From CAYXDO01 sp964463485 (GTDB lineage Bacteria; Myxococcota; Kuafuiibacteriia; Kuafuiibacteriales; Kuafuiibacteriaceae): a stretch of DNA of 30,202 nt. The translations under genes were made by a program, and so were the position numbers. Shown piece by piece: positions 1 through 7,049 of this stretch. Each line of letters starts with the position of its first letter. The stretch's first letter is position 1. Location: assembly GCA_964463485.1 (NCBI GenBank), contig CAYXDO010000144.1:1-30202 (forward strand). The letters are read 5' to 3'. The notes under the pieces are model-generated. The model was not told the origin of the DNA. It saw nothing but the letters and a program-made list of their open reading frames with translations, and searched no databases.

Positions 1-1
1 T

Positions 2-481
2 TCGCGTCCAAAGTCTTGCCAGATCGTGCGCGAACTTTGGGAGAAAGAGACTATTGTCGGTTCGGCGCTCAGCTTGCCCGGTGAAGGACTCTCGCCGATC
101 CTGAAGCTTCTCGAGGAGAGCATGCGCAAACCGATGGCGGGCCAGCCGAGGTCGCCCGATATCGTTCGCGTCGCCGACGCGGAGCTCGCGGCGGCCCTCC
201 GGGTTCGGTTTCCGGACCGCTTCCAGATCGTCCTCGGACCCACCCCCGAGCTCCACGAAGTCGTGGACCTCATGCGAGATCACTTCTCGAGCGATGAGCC
301 TGGAGTCCCAGAGTATCTGGATTCAATCGCGCCCGAAAAGATCGCAGCGCTGCATCGCGCCGCCGCGAGACTCTATCGAGCGGCGCCTTGGCATATCGCT
401 CCGGGAGATCAATCGGTCGTCACGGCCGACCTCGAGGCGGCGGGGAGTAAGGTGACACGTCCAGCCCCATCGAAGGCATGA
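2..481 (+). CDS. DUF6930/DUF7309-like domain protein, 5' partial and apparently 3'-truncated
   Basis: The reading frame is open to the left edge, so the true start lies outside the window; the first in-window start codon is a GTG at 26. The segment around RVADAELAAALRVRFP, followed by an LGPTPELHEV-type stretch and the motif LYRAAPWHIAPGDQSV, resembles the DUF6930/DUF7309 family, of unknown function and often found in SEC-C or plasmid-associated proteins (recognised from memory). In that family the PW...DQ motif is normally followed by a further hydrophobic block. Here the frame ends about 20 residues after it with a Lys/Pro/Ala tail, and no other frame downstream restores the family sequence. 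It is therefore either a shortened member or a decaying gene. The next gene starts about 330 bases downstream. Confidence 0.55.
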   Translation, partial: SRPKSCQIVRELWEKETIVGSALSLPGEGLSPILKLLEESMRKPMAGQPRSPDIVRVADAELAAALRVRFPDRFQIVLGPTPELHEVVDLMRDHFSSDEPGVPEYLDSIAPEKIAALHRAAARLYRAAPWHIAPGDQSVVTADLEAAGSKVTRPAPSKA

Positions 482-809
482 ACGAGAAGGCTCGTCTCGA
501 ACCGACGGGACCCGCATTGATTCAGGGGTGAGGCTGAGTTCGTGAGCTGGTGCTCGAAACGACGGAAGTTCGAGTGAGTCGGGGTCTGGGCGCCTAGAAC
601 GCCAAACAGGTCGAGCTCGCAGGCTCGAGAGTACTCGAAGTTGGGGCGAGTATTGTCTTTTCGTGTTCCTGCTGGTCTTGCTCGCGCTCGAGATTCTGAC
701 GAAATTCGCGGGCTCACGGCCCGATCGGTGCTCTAGGAGCGCGCCAGGGTCGCGAGTCGTTTCGGGGCGCCGCGGTTGTGGTCTCGGCACGCTCGTGGCA
801 GCGTGCCGC
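482..809. other. Intergenic stretch without a convincing gene
   Basis: About 330 bases between the truncated DUF6930-like gene and the APC permease. The permease frame stays open upstream to a GTG at 663, but the extra residues (rich in Arg/Ser/Cys) do not look like a transporter N-terminus, so I treat them as non-coding. The only structure I can support is the perfect dyad at 786-807, listed separately. Confidence 0.5.
786..807 (+). promoter_or_regulatory. Perfect 8-bp inverted repeat just upstream of the APC permease start
   Basis: GGCACGCT (786-793) and AGCGTGCC (800-807) are exact reverse complements separated by six bases, and the dyad ends two bases before the ATG at 810. It could be a repressor operator, or an RNA hairpin that would hide the start codon. 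If it is an RNA hairpin, the second ATG at 843 might be the real start. There is no T-tract, so a terminator is unlikely. Confidence 0.4.
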
Positions 810-2171
810 ATGGCTGAGTCGGTGCTCGAGCGTCGTCTTGGGATGAAGGAGGCGACGGCGCTCAACGTGCTCAATATGATCGGCGTGGGGCCGTTTATCA
901 CGCTGCCACTTCTGTTCACGGCGCTTGGGGGCCCGCAGGCGCTCCTGGGTTGGCTTTTTGCCTTTGTCGTGACCGCGGCGGACGGGCTCGTTTGGAGTGA
1001 GCTCGGCGCTCGCTACCCCGAGTCCGGCGGCACCTACGCGTATCTGCGGGAGGCCTACGGCTCGCGCTGGGGCCGCCTCGCCTCTTTCCTCTTCATCTGG
1101 CAGTTCGTGTTCAGCGGTCCGCTCGAGATCGCTTCCGGCTACATCGGATTTGTGAGTTACCTCGGCTACGTCTGGCCTGACAAATCGCCAATTCAGAACG
1201 CGGTCGTCATCGTGTCCTTGGGTCTGCTCAACGTCTTTCTTTTGTTTCGAGGGATCGGGCAGATCGGACGGATTACACTCATCCTCTCCGTCGGAGTGAT
1301 CGCGACTATCGCCATCGTGCTTTTCCTCGGCGTGCTCGGCTTCGATCCGAAGCTCGCGTTCGATCTTCCGGAGGGCGCTTTCACGCCGAGCCTCGCCTTT
1401 CTGCTCGGTCTCGGCGCGGCCTCCCGCATAGGTGTGTATGACTATCTGGGCTATTACAGCGTGTGTTACGTGGCCGCCGAAGTCCGTCAGCCCGAGCGAG
1501 TCCTCCCCCGATCGATCCTCGGGAGCTTGGTCTTCGTTGCGCTCGTCTACGTCGGCCTGAGTTTGGCCGTGTCCGGGAGTGTGTCCTGGCGCGAGTTCGT
1601 GCCCGCCTCGGAGACTCGTTCGGTGTCCGACTTCGTCGTGTCCGTGTTCGTGGAGCGGACGGCAGGGAAGACGGCGGCACAGATCTTCACCGCTTTGATT
1701 CTGTGGACGACGTTCGGCTCGGTCTTCGTGCTGCTCCTCGGCTACTCGCGGATTCCGTTCGCCGCCGCCCGCGACGGGGTGTTCTTCGCGCCCTTCGCCA
1801 AGCTCCACGCGGTTCGAGGCTGTCCGAGCGTCTCCCTCGTCGTGCTCGGCCTCATCGCGATCGCCGCGGCGTTTTTTCCGCTCGATGCCGTGATCGGCGC
1901 GCTCCTCACGACTCGAATCTTGGCGCAGTTTCTCGCGCAGATCGGTGCGGTCGTCCTGGTTCGTCGACGGGGAGGGGCGATCCCGTTTCGGATGTGGTTG
2001 TATCCGGTTCCGTGTGTCGTCGCGGCACTCGGCTGGGCGTTTCTGTTTGCGACCACGGGATTCGATGTTCTGTTGTCGGGCGTGATGGCGTTGGTGCTCG
2101 GCCTCGTCGCCTTCCTGGGTTGGTCGTGGCGCGCTGGCGCTTGGCCATTCGGCCAGAGTCGGCACTCGTGA
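810..2171 (+). CDS. APC-superfamily amino acid permease
   Basis: A 453-residue polytopic inner-membrane protein of the amino acid-polyamine-organocation superfamily, expected to import or exchange an amino acid or polyamine. The N-terminal signature (LERRLGMKEATALNVLNMIG then GPFITLP) is the unwound TM1 motif of the family, followed by about 12 hydrophobic segments and the TM3-region motif GARYPESGGTYAYLREAYG. The ATG at 810 was chosen because it begins just before the LERRLG motif; the frame extends to a GTG at 663 without transporter-like sequence, and an ATG at 843 is an alternative. The substrate cannot be read from the sequence. A perfect dyad sits directly in front of the start, hinting at repression. 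The next gene follows after 73 bases. Confidence 0.85.
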   Translation: MAESVLERRLGMKEATALNVLNMIGVGPFITLPLLFTALGGPQALLGWLFAFVVTAADGLVWSELGARYPESGGTYAYLREAYGSRWGRLASFLFIWQFVFSGPLEIASGYIGFVSYLGYVWPDKSPIQNAVVIVSLGLLNVFLLFRGIGQIGRITLILSVGVIATIAIVLFLGVLGFDPKLAFDLPEGAFTPSLAFLLGLGAASRIGVYDYLGYYSVCYVAAEVRQPERVLPRSILGSLVFVALVYVGLSLAVSGSVSWREFVPASETRSVSDFVVSVFVERTAGKTAAQIFTALILWTTFGSVFVLLLGYSRIPFAAARDGVFFAPFAKLHAVRGCPSVSLVVLGLIAIAAAFFPLDAVIGALLTTRILAQFLAQIGAVVLVRRRGGAIPFRMWLYPVPCVVAALGWAFLFATTGFDVLLSGVMALVLGLVAFLGWSWRAGAWPFGQSRHS

Positions 2172-2233
2172 GTGTTCTCTGAGGACTCTCGTCGACGGGG
2201 ACGCTGGCGCTGGCGGCGGCGGCGCGGCCGGGC

Positions 2234-2239
2234 TACGAT
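2234..2239 (+). promoter_or_regulatory. Possible -10 element (TACGAT) of the zf-TFIIB gene
   Basis: TACGAT ends five bases before the ATG at 2245, with no Shine-Dalgarno sequence between them. This fits the leaderless arrangement seen at other genes here. No clear -35 hexamer is visible. Confidence 0.3.
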
Positions 2240-2244
2240 TGCAC

Positions 2245-2913
2245 ATGCTGAAGTGCCCAAGGTGTGAGGGGCAGATGGTCGCCCGAGGTGGGCCCGGAGG
2301 TATTGCCGTCGACGTTTGCCGCGCGTGTGAAGGGACCTGGTTCGACCAAGGTGAGCTCGGCCGTGCGGTGCGGGAAGCTCAGGACGACGTCACGAAGCGG
2401 AGATTTTCGACGCCCGACCGCGACACGTCCGCGGAGCTCCGCTGCCCCCATTGTCGAAAGACGATGAATCGGCAGAGCTTTGCTCGCACCGGCGTCATCA
2501 TCGACCTCTGCCCAACTCATGGCGTGTTTCTCGACGCCGGGGAGCTCGAGCGGATCGCGGCCGCGCTCGATGACGAGCCCGCTTTGCCCATGTCGACCAA
2601 AGGACATCAGGCGCGCGTCGAGTCGAGCGGCGCTCGTAGCCTGGACGGTCCAGCTTCGAGTGAGTCCCTCGAGCTCGCTCGAAAGCCACCGAAGAAAGTC
2701 GTGGGCCCCAAGTCGTTCGAACCGCCTCCACATGTTTCCGGAGGCGGACGAGATTTGGGCGCCGTCGATCGGGCTTCGGCGATTTGGCACGCGTCGAGGG
2801 CCCGACAAGAGAGACAGAGCCGTAGGGCTCAGAGGACTCGGGGCTTCTTCGATAGCGACGATCGGACCGACGTCGTCGACACGATCGTGACCCTCTATCG
2901 AATCTTTCGGTAG
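2245..2913 (+). CDS. Tandem zf-TFIIB zinc-ribbon protein
   Basis: A 222-residue soluble protein with two zf-TFIIB-type zinc ribbons. The first has Cys4, Cys7, Cys25 and Cys28, ending in the typical GTWFDQGEL. The second has Cys67, Cys70, Cys89 and His92, ending in GVFLDAGEL, so one ligand is His instead of Cys. The family is widespread and of unclear function, usually assumed to bind zinc in nucleic-acid or protein-protein contacts. The C-terminal half is basic and Ser/Arg-rich, without a recognisable domain. The ATG at 2245 puts the first CPRC motif at residue 4, as usual for the family. The gene converges on FTCD with an 11-base gap. Confidence 0.8.
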   Translation: MLKCPRCEGQMVARGGPGGIAVDVCRACEGTWFDQGELGRAVREAQDDVTKRRFSTPDRDTSAELRCPHCRKTMNRQSFARTGVIIDLCPTHGVFLDAGELERIAAALDDEPALPMSTKGHQARVESSGARSLDGPASSESLELARKPPKKVVGPKSFEPPPHVSGGGRDLGAVDRASAIWHASRARQERQSRRAQRTRGFFDSDDRTDVVDTIVTLYRIFR

Positions 2914-2924
2914 GCGCCCGTCGG

Positions 2925-4751
2925 CTATTTGATTCTGTCGAGCACGACCCCTTGAGTCTCCTGAAGGAGCGCTCGACACTCCGTCAGAAGCTCCTCACAC
3001 TCCGCCCGCATGCGGCTGACGTACTCGGCGTCGTCGACTCCACTCAGGTTGATGAGTACGTTGAGGACGGCGCCCTCGGCGCCCGCCATGGCCATGTGAG
3101 CCCCAACGCCCGCGTCACTCACCGAGCTCTTCAGTCCGTTCTTGGCGGAAGCCGCGGCGTGCGCCAGCGCGACACGACAACGTTTGGCGTTGTCCAGCGG
3201 GACCGCGATCGCTCCCTTCAGGCCTGCTTGCATCGCTGCCTTCCGAGTAGCCTTTTCTTCGTCGGTGTTCTTCGGCATCCGCAGCGCTGTCATGTACGCT
3301 TCGAAGGCCTGAGTGTCTGCGTCGACCCCTTGGAGCAGGGCGTCCTTCTCGATCTGAGCGCCCACGGCTATGGCGCGCATGGTACTCTCGACCGCCTGGT
3401 AACCAGCCTTCCCGATCGTCAGGTTGGCGACCATCGACGCGAGGGCCGATCCAAGGGCGCCTGCCAGGGCGGCCACCGACCCTCCGCCTGGAGCGGGGGA
3501 CGAACGAGAGACTTCGTGGACGAACTCGTCGGTTCGCTTCGAAATCAGCGCTTTCGGGCCGGTCTTGGTGTAGCCGATGACCTTGTCGGCGACCTCGAAA
3601 GGTGCGACATCTTTGAGCCCCATCGACTGAACGGCCATCGTCAACACGTCGTCCTGGGGGACACCCGTCGAGCGCCCCTGCTTTTCCAGGTAATATCGAC
3701 CAGCCGCGAGCATGGCGTCGAGCGGCACCAGACCCACGATCTCACTGCCTGTGACGATGAGCCCTCGCGCGAGCGCGAGCTCTCGAGCTTTTTCGAGGAC
3801 GATATGCGGCGGAGTGACTTGGTAATGGGTGAGGTTGATGGAGATCTGCGCCCGTCCGTACTCCGGAACCTCCCAGCCGAGCGCGCGGCAGTGGCTGAAC
3901 AGGCCCGGCCGAAGCACGAATTGGCCTGGGAGATTCGCCGGGTCTTGGTCGTTGAGCTCGATGAGCGCCTTCACATCATACCCGTGAGCGGACTGAGTAT
4001 GGAGAAAGAGCCCCTCGGCGGCCTCGAAAGCCGAGTCACACGAGCCGCACCGAAGGAGGCCGGTCTCATGCTTCACCTGCTCGCCCCGGTAGTAGTACGG
4101 CCGAGTATTGCCGACGCGAAAGGATCGACCCTTCTCTCGCAACTCGAGCGCGATGTCGTTGGCCGCGTCGCGGCTGGTGGTGTTGAGGTTGATGTTGTAC
4201 GCGATGAGGAACTCCCGCGCTCCAATCACCGTCGCTCCGGAGCGGGCGTTCAGCTCACTCGGCCCGAAGTCGGGACGCCAGGTCGGGTCGGCGAGCTTTC
4301 GCCCCAGGCCCTCATACTCACCCTTTCGAAGGACGGCGAGGCTCCTGCGCTCCGGCCGCGTGGCCGCGTGCTCGTAGAGATAGACCGGGATGCAAAGCTC
4401 CTCACCCACGCGCTTCCCGAGTCGCCGAGCGAGCTCCGCGCATTCCTCCATCGTGGCGTCGTTTACCGGAACGAACGGACACACGTCGGTCGCACCCATT
4501 CGAGGGTGCGCTCCCTTGTGGCTCCGCATGTCGATGAGCTCCGCGGCCTTTCGGATGGCTCGAAAAGCAGCCTCCAACACGCCCTCTGGCGATCCGAGGA
4601 ACGTGACCACCGTCCGGTTCGTGTCGGCACCTGGGTCTACGTCCTTGAGCGTGACGCCATCGACCGAAGAGATCACGTCGGTGATTTGGCGAATCAGGGC
4701 TTTGTCGCGTCCCTCCGAGAAGTTGGGGACGCATTCGATGATCTTCACCAC
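2925..4751 (-). CDS. ftcD: Bifunctional glutamate formimidoyltransferase / formimidoyltetrahydrofolate cyclodeaminase with a zinc-finger-like insertion
   Basis: This 608-residue enzyme moves the formimino group of formiminoglutamate (from histidine breakdown) to tetrahydrofolate and then deaminates the product to 5,10-methenyl-THF. Residues 1-180 are the formiminotransferase N-domain (ECVPNFSEGRD; catalytic His82 in SHKGAHPRMGATDV). About 180-330 is its C-subdomain (AQISINLTHYQVTPPH). About 400-605 is the cyclodeaminase (SRSSPAPGGGSVAALAGALG). Between residues 211 and 280 there is an insertion absent from the mammalian-type enzyme as I remember it; it holds Cys235, Cys238, His251 and His256 with classical C2H2 spacing. 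The start is a GTG at 4751, with another GTG at 4748. A secreted-protein gene lies 45 bases upstream and an amino acid transporter beyond it, which fits histidine or glutamate use. Confidence 0.93.
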   Translation of the reverse strand: MVKIIECVPNFSEGRDKALIRQITDVISSVDGVTLKDVDPGADTNRTVVTFLGSPEGVLEAAFRAIRKAAELIDMRSHKGAHPRMGATDVCPFVPVNDATMEECAELARRLGKRVGEELCIPVYLYEHAATRPERRSLAVLRKGEYEGLGRKLADPTWRPDFGPSELNARSGATVIGAREFLIAYNINLNTTSRDAANDIALELREKGRSFRVGNTRPYYYRGEQVKHETGLLRCGSCDSAFEAAEGLFLHTQSAHGYDVKALIELNDQDPANLPGQFVLRPGLFSHCRALGWEVPEYGRAQISINLTHYQVTPPHIVLEKARELALARGLIVTGSEIVGLVPLDAMLAAGRYYLEKQGRSTGVPQDDVLTMAVQSMGLKDVAPFEVADKVIGYTKTGPKALISKRTDEFVHEVSRSSPAPGGGSVAALAGALGSALASMVANLTIGKAGYQAVESTMRAIAVGAQIEKDALLQGVDADTQAFEAYMTALRMPKNTDEEKATRKAAMQAGLKGAIAVPLDNAKRCRVALAHAAASAKNGLKSSVSDAGVGAHMAMAGAEGAVLNVLINLSGVDDAEYVSRMRAECEELLTECRALLQETQGVVLDRIK

Positions 4752-4757
4752 GTCGCG

Positions 4758-4786
4758 TGCCTAACGACAGCGACGCTCCAGGACAA
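4758..4786 (-). promoter_or_regulatory. Possible promoter of ftcD
   Basis: On the minus strand TTGTCC (4781-4786) is separated by 17 bases from TAGGCA (4758-4763), six bases before the GTG start at 4751. The -10 match is modest. The arrangement would give a leaderless or nearly leaderless transcript. Confidence 0.35.
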
Positions 4787-4796
4787 GTCCGTTCCG

Positions 4797-5180
4797 CTAC
4801 TTCAGGGCGGGGCCCGACTGCGGTCCCCAGCTCGTCAGAAAGTACCCTCGCAGAGGAGGCGGATTGCCGATGACCATGACTTGGACAAGCTGACGTTGGT
4901 TCAGTTGCTGCCCTTCGACCATCGGGACTCTGAGCGTCGGCTTCGACTTCTCCACGTGGGCCGATTCCACCCCGTCACAGCCTTCGGAGCGAAAGGACCC
5001 GAGCACTTTCAAGAGGCGCAGGGTGACTTCCTTGCTCGCCGAATGAACCTGCACGACCTCGGCGCTCACGTTGCAGCCCGCAGGGCGGGTGCTCTCGTCC
5101 ACTCCCGGGCTGCTCGCGTTGGCGGAGCTCAGCCAAAGAAGCGTAACCAGCGCGGAAGACGAACCGAAGCAGCGATGCAT
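4797..5180 (-). CDS. Small secreted protein of unknown function
   Basis: A 127-residue protein that I do not recognise. Residues 1-22 look like a signal peptide (hydrophobic core ALVTLLWLSS, cleavage likely after ANA). The mature part is about 105 residues, with only two cysteines (Cys36 and Cys68) that could form one disulfide in the periplasm. Alternating hydrophobic segments (VEVVQV-like and QLVQVMVIG) suggest a small beta-rich fold. It sits 45 bases upstream of ftcD on the same strand and may be co-transcribed with it, although a weak promoter can also be drawn in the gap. Confidence rests on the signal peptide and on the absence of a better candidate on either strand. Confidence 0.55.
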   Translation of the reverse strand: MHRCFGSSSALVTLLWLSSANASSPGVDESTRPAGCNVSAEVVQVHSASKEVTLRLLKVLGSFRSEGCDGVESAHVEKSKPTLRVPMVEGQQLNQRQLVQVMVIGNPPPLRGYFLTSWGPQSGPALK

Positions 5181-5185
5181 GGACC

Positions 5186-5191
5186 AGAGTA
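5186..5191 (-). promoter_or_regulatory. Possible -10 element (TACTCT) of the small secreted protein
   Basis: On the minus strand TACTCT ends five bases before the ATG at 5180. No Shine-Dalgarno sequence is present. No convincing -35 hexamer was found. Confidence 0.25.
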
Positions 5192-5285
5192 AACCGAACG
5201 GTGAGGACGAGTACAGCTCCTAGAACGGAGCTGAGCTCGTGCGCGAACCCAGGGCGTGATCGGGACGTGTGATCGTGGAGCGATC

Positions 5286-5460
5286 CTAAGTACAGGTCCC
5301 CGCAAATTCGTGACCAGGGGAGAAACCACAGAGAGCACAGAGCCGAAGCCCACAGAGCACACAGATGATGGAATGAGCACTTCTCTGTGTCCTCTGTGTC
5401 TTCTCTCCGCGTCCTCTGTGGTTTCAGCGTGGTCACGAACTTCCACGGACGTGTACTAAG
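5286..5460. repeat. Long imperfect palindrome of the CACAGAG-repeat type
   Basis: About 80-base arms (roughly 5286-5367 and 5378-5460) are imperfect reverse complements. The outer ends read CTAAGTAC on the left and, in reverse complement, CTTAGTAC on the right. Both arms share TTCGTGACCA, GAAACCACAGAG and several CACAGAG units. Repeats of this composition are, to my knowledge, scattered through many environmental bacterial genomes and often yield false proteins with TEDTE-type strings. The right end overlaps the stop codon of the transporter at 5456-6970, so the hairpin could also end transcription of that gene. No transposase is nearby; a REP/MITE-like element is the best guess. Confidence 0.75.
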
Positions 5461-6970
5461 ACTCTCCTTGCTCCGTGCTCATCACCACCGTGGGCGGACC
5501 CTTGAAGGTCCTCCGTTCACCTGGCCAAATGAACCAAACCACACCCATGGTGGCCAAGACGCTCGAGACGATGATGATGGCCTTCTCGTAGGGAGGCTGC
5601 GCGCCGATGATGAGCAACAGAAGACACCAGATGCTGCACGCCAGGGAGACGGGTCGGTACCAGCGACCCAGCGAAAATGGTCCCATCTCGGTCCACGTTC
5701 GACCGTGGGCGAGCAGGCCAAGCCAGACCGGGAGAACATACGAAATGTAGAGAAAGATGACGCAGACGATCGTGATCGTCGCATAGACCGGCGTGTATGC
5801 CATGAACGCGACGGCCAGCGCCGAGACGGTCCAGATCGCCGGTGCCGGCACTTTGTGCGACTCACTCACCCTCCTGAGTACGCGAGAGAACGGTAGACCA
5901 CCGTCGCGTGCGAAGGCGTAGACCATCCGCGAAGCGGAGGTCACCGTCGCCAACCCACAAAGGTAGTTCGCCAGGCATATTCCCAGCAAGATCGGCAGGG
6001 CCAGCCAAGGCGGAACGACCTGTCCAACGACCCAAAAAAACACGTTCGGGCCCTGCTTGGCGGCAGCGTCCATGTCGGGCATCGCGAGCACGATGGCACA
6101 CACGAGAACCCAACCCACGACGCCCGAGACGAGCACTGCGGAAATCATCCCTCGCGGGACGTTCTCGCGGGCCGCTATGGTCTCCTCGGCGGTGTGCGCG
6201 GAAGCGTCGAAGCCGGTGATCGTATAACCCGCGTGGAGCAGGCCGAGCGCAAACAACCACCCGAGATTCGGGTTGTGAGGCCACACGTCGCCTCCGTTCG
6301 GGCCGCTGTAGTTCGTGAAAGTCACGAGCCGCAGCGGGTCGAGGGTCGGCGCAAAGATCAGGAGACTCGCGCCCAAAGCCAAAGTCACTCCCAGGATGAG
6401 GTACCCGCTGAAGTTGGTGAGCTTTGAGGTCAAACGAATCCCGAAGTGATTTGCCGTCGCCTGAGTCAGCGTGAGGAAGGCTGCGCCGCCGAGCACGACG
6501 AGGTCGGCAGTCGCCGAGTTCGGCGCGAGCCACGGGCCGAGAGTTCCAACGATCAGGTTTGCGGTCCCCACGTTGATCGCCGCGAGCACGGTGATGAGCC
6601 CGGCGAGATTGAACCACGCGGTGATCCAACCCCACCCGCGCCCCCCGAGGATCGAGGCCCAATGATAGAGTCCACCCGCCGTTGGGAACGCCGACGCGAT
6701 CTGCGCCATCGCCAGCGCCGTGCAGAAAGAGAAGACCCCCGCGACGGGCCAGCCGAGACCGATGCCTGCTCCCCCCACGGTGGAGAACGCGAGCTGAAAA
6801 GACGTGATTCCGCCCGCCAGAATGCAGATGATCGAGAACGAGATCGCGAAATTCGAGAATCGGTTCATCGTGCGGGACAGCTCTTGGCTGTAACCCATCC
6901 GCGCCAATACGCGTGTGTCCTCGTCTGGGCCTTGGACGTTGGACGCCGAACCAGGTTCCTCGATCGACAC
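5456..6970 (-). CDS. Amino acid permease of the APC superfamily (amino acid/choline transporter type)
   Basis: A 504-residue inner-membrane transporter with about 12 hydrophobic segments after a hydrophilic N-terminus of about 35 residues. The block SRTMNRFSNFAISFSII with ILAGGITSF, then FPTAGGLYHWASILGGRGWGW and later TGFDASAHTAEET, is typical of the amino acid/choline (GABA permease-like) branch. It is likely an uptake system for an amino acid or GABA-like amine; the exact substrate is not visible. The start is a GTG at 6970 with a good promoter directly upstream. The stop codon lies inside the right end of the CACAGAG palindrome. It shares strand and direction with ftcD, so uptake of an amino acid feeding histidine/glutamate breakdown is plausible but unproven. 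Confidence 0.88.
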   Translation of the reverse strand: MSIEEPGSASNVQGPDEDTRVLARMGYSQELSRTMNRFSNFAISFSIICILAGGITSFQLAFSTVGGAGIGLGWPVAGVFSFCTALAMAQIASAFPTAGGLYHWASILGGRGWGWITAWFNLAGLITVLAAINVGTANLIVGTLGPWLAPNSATADLVVLGGAAFLTLTQATANHFGIRLTSKLTNFSGYLILGVTLALGASLLIFAPTLDPLRLVTFTNYSGPNGGDVWPHNPNLGWLFALGLLHAGYTITGFDASAHTAEETIAARENVPRGMISAVLVSGVVGWVLVCAIVLAMPDMDAAAKQGPNVFFWVVGQVVPPWLALPILLGICLANYLCGLATVTSASRMVYAFARDGGLPFSRVLRRVSESHKVPAPAIWTVSALAVAFMAYTPVYATITIVCVIFLYISYVLPVWLGLLAHGRTWTEMGPFSLGRWYRPVSLACSIWCLLLLIIGAQPPYEKAIIIVSSVLATMGVVWFIWPGERRTFKGPPTVVMSTEQGES

Positions 6971-6977
6971 GCGGGAC

Positions 6978-7006
6978 AGTCTAGAAGCGCATGGGTTGCG
7001 TGTCGA
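6978..7006 (-). promoter_or_regulatory. Promoter of the minus-strand amino acid permease
   Basis: On the minus strand TCGACA (7001-7006) is followed after 17 bases by TAGACT (6978-6983). The -10 ends seven bases before the GTG start at 6970. This is one of the best sigma70-type matches in the window and implies a leaderless transcript. Confidence 0.5.
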
Positions 7007-7036
7007 GGTCGCTCGAATGATCGGCGCGCGTCGTGT

Positions 7037-7042
7037 TAGCCT
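7037..7042 (+). promoter_or_regulatory. Possible -10 element (TAGCCT) of the RCC1 lipoprotein
   Basis: TAGCCT ends seven bases before the GTG at 7050, matching the spacing at neighbouring genes. It supports 7050 rather than the ATG at 7017 as the start. The -35 region is not convincing. Confidence 0.3.
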
Positions 7043-7049
7043 AGGTTCT

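Noticed and set aside
714..2246. 510-codon minus-strand open frame opposite the APC permease
   Set aside because: Composition is extremely rich in Glu, Arg, His and Asp with no domain, while the plus strand encodes a normal 12-helix transporter.
2952..5192. 746-codon open frame on the plus strand opposite ftcD and the small secreted protein
   Set aside because: Its translation is Arg/His-rich without domain-like sequence, and the minus strand encodes clear FTCD motifs across the same bases. Such shadow frames are expected at this GC content.
4975..5436. Minus-strand frame with TEDTE-type sequence
   Set aside because: It is the translation of the CACAGAG palindrome, a well-known source of false proteins.
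5286..5460. CRISPR array
   Set aside because: The CACAGAG units are not equal-length repeats with unique spacers, and there are no cas genes; the arms form a palindrome.
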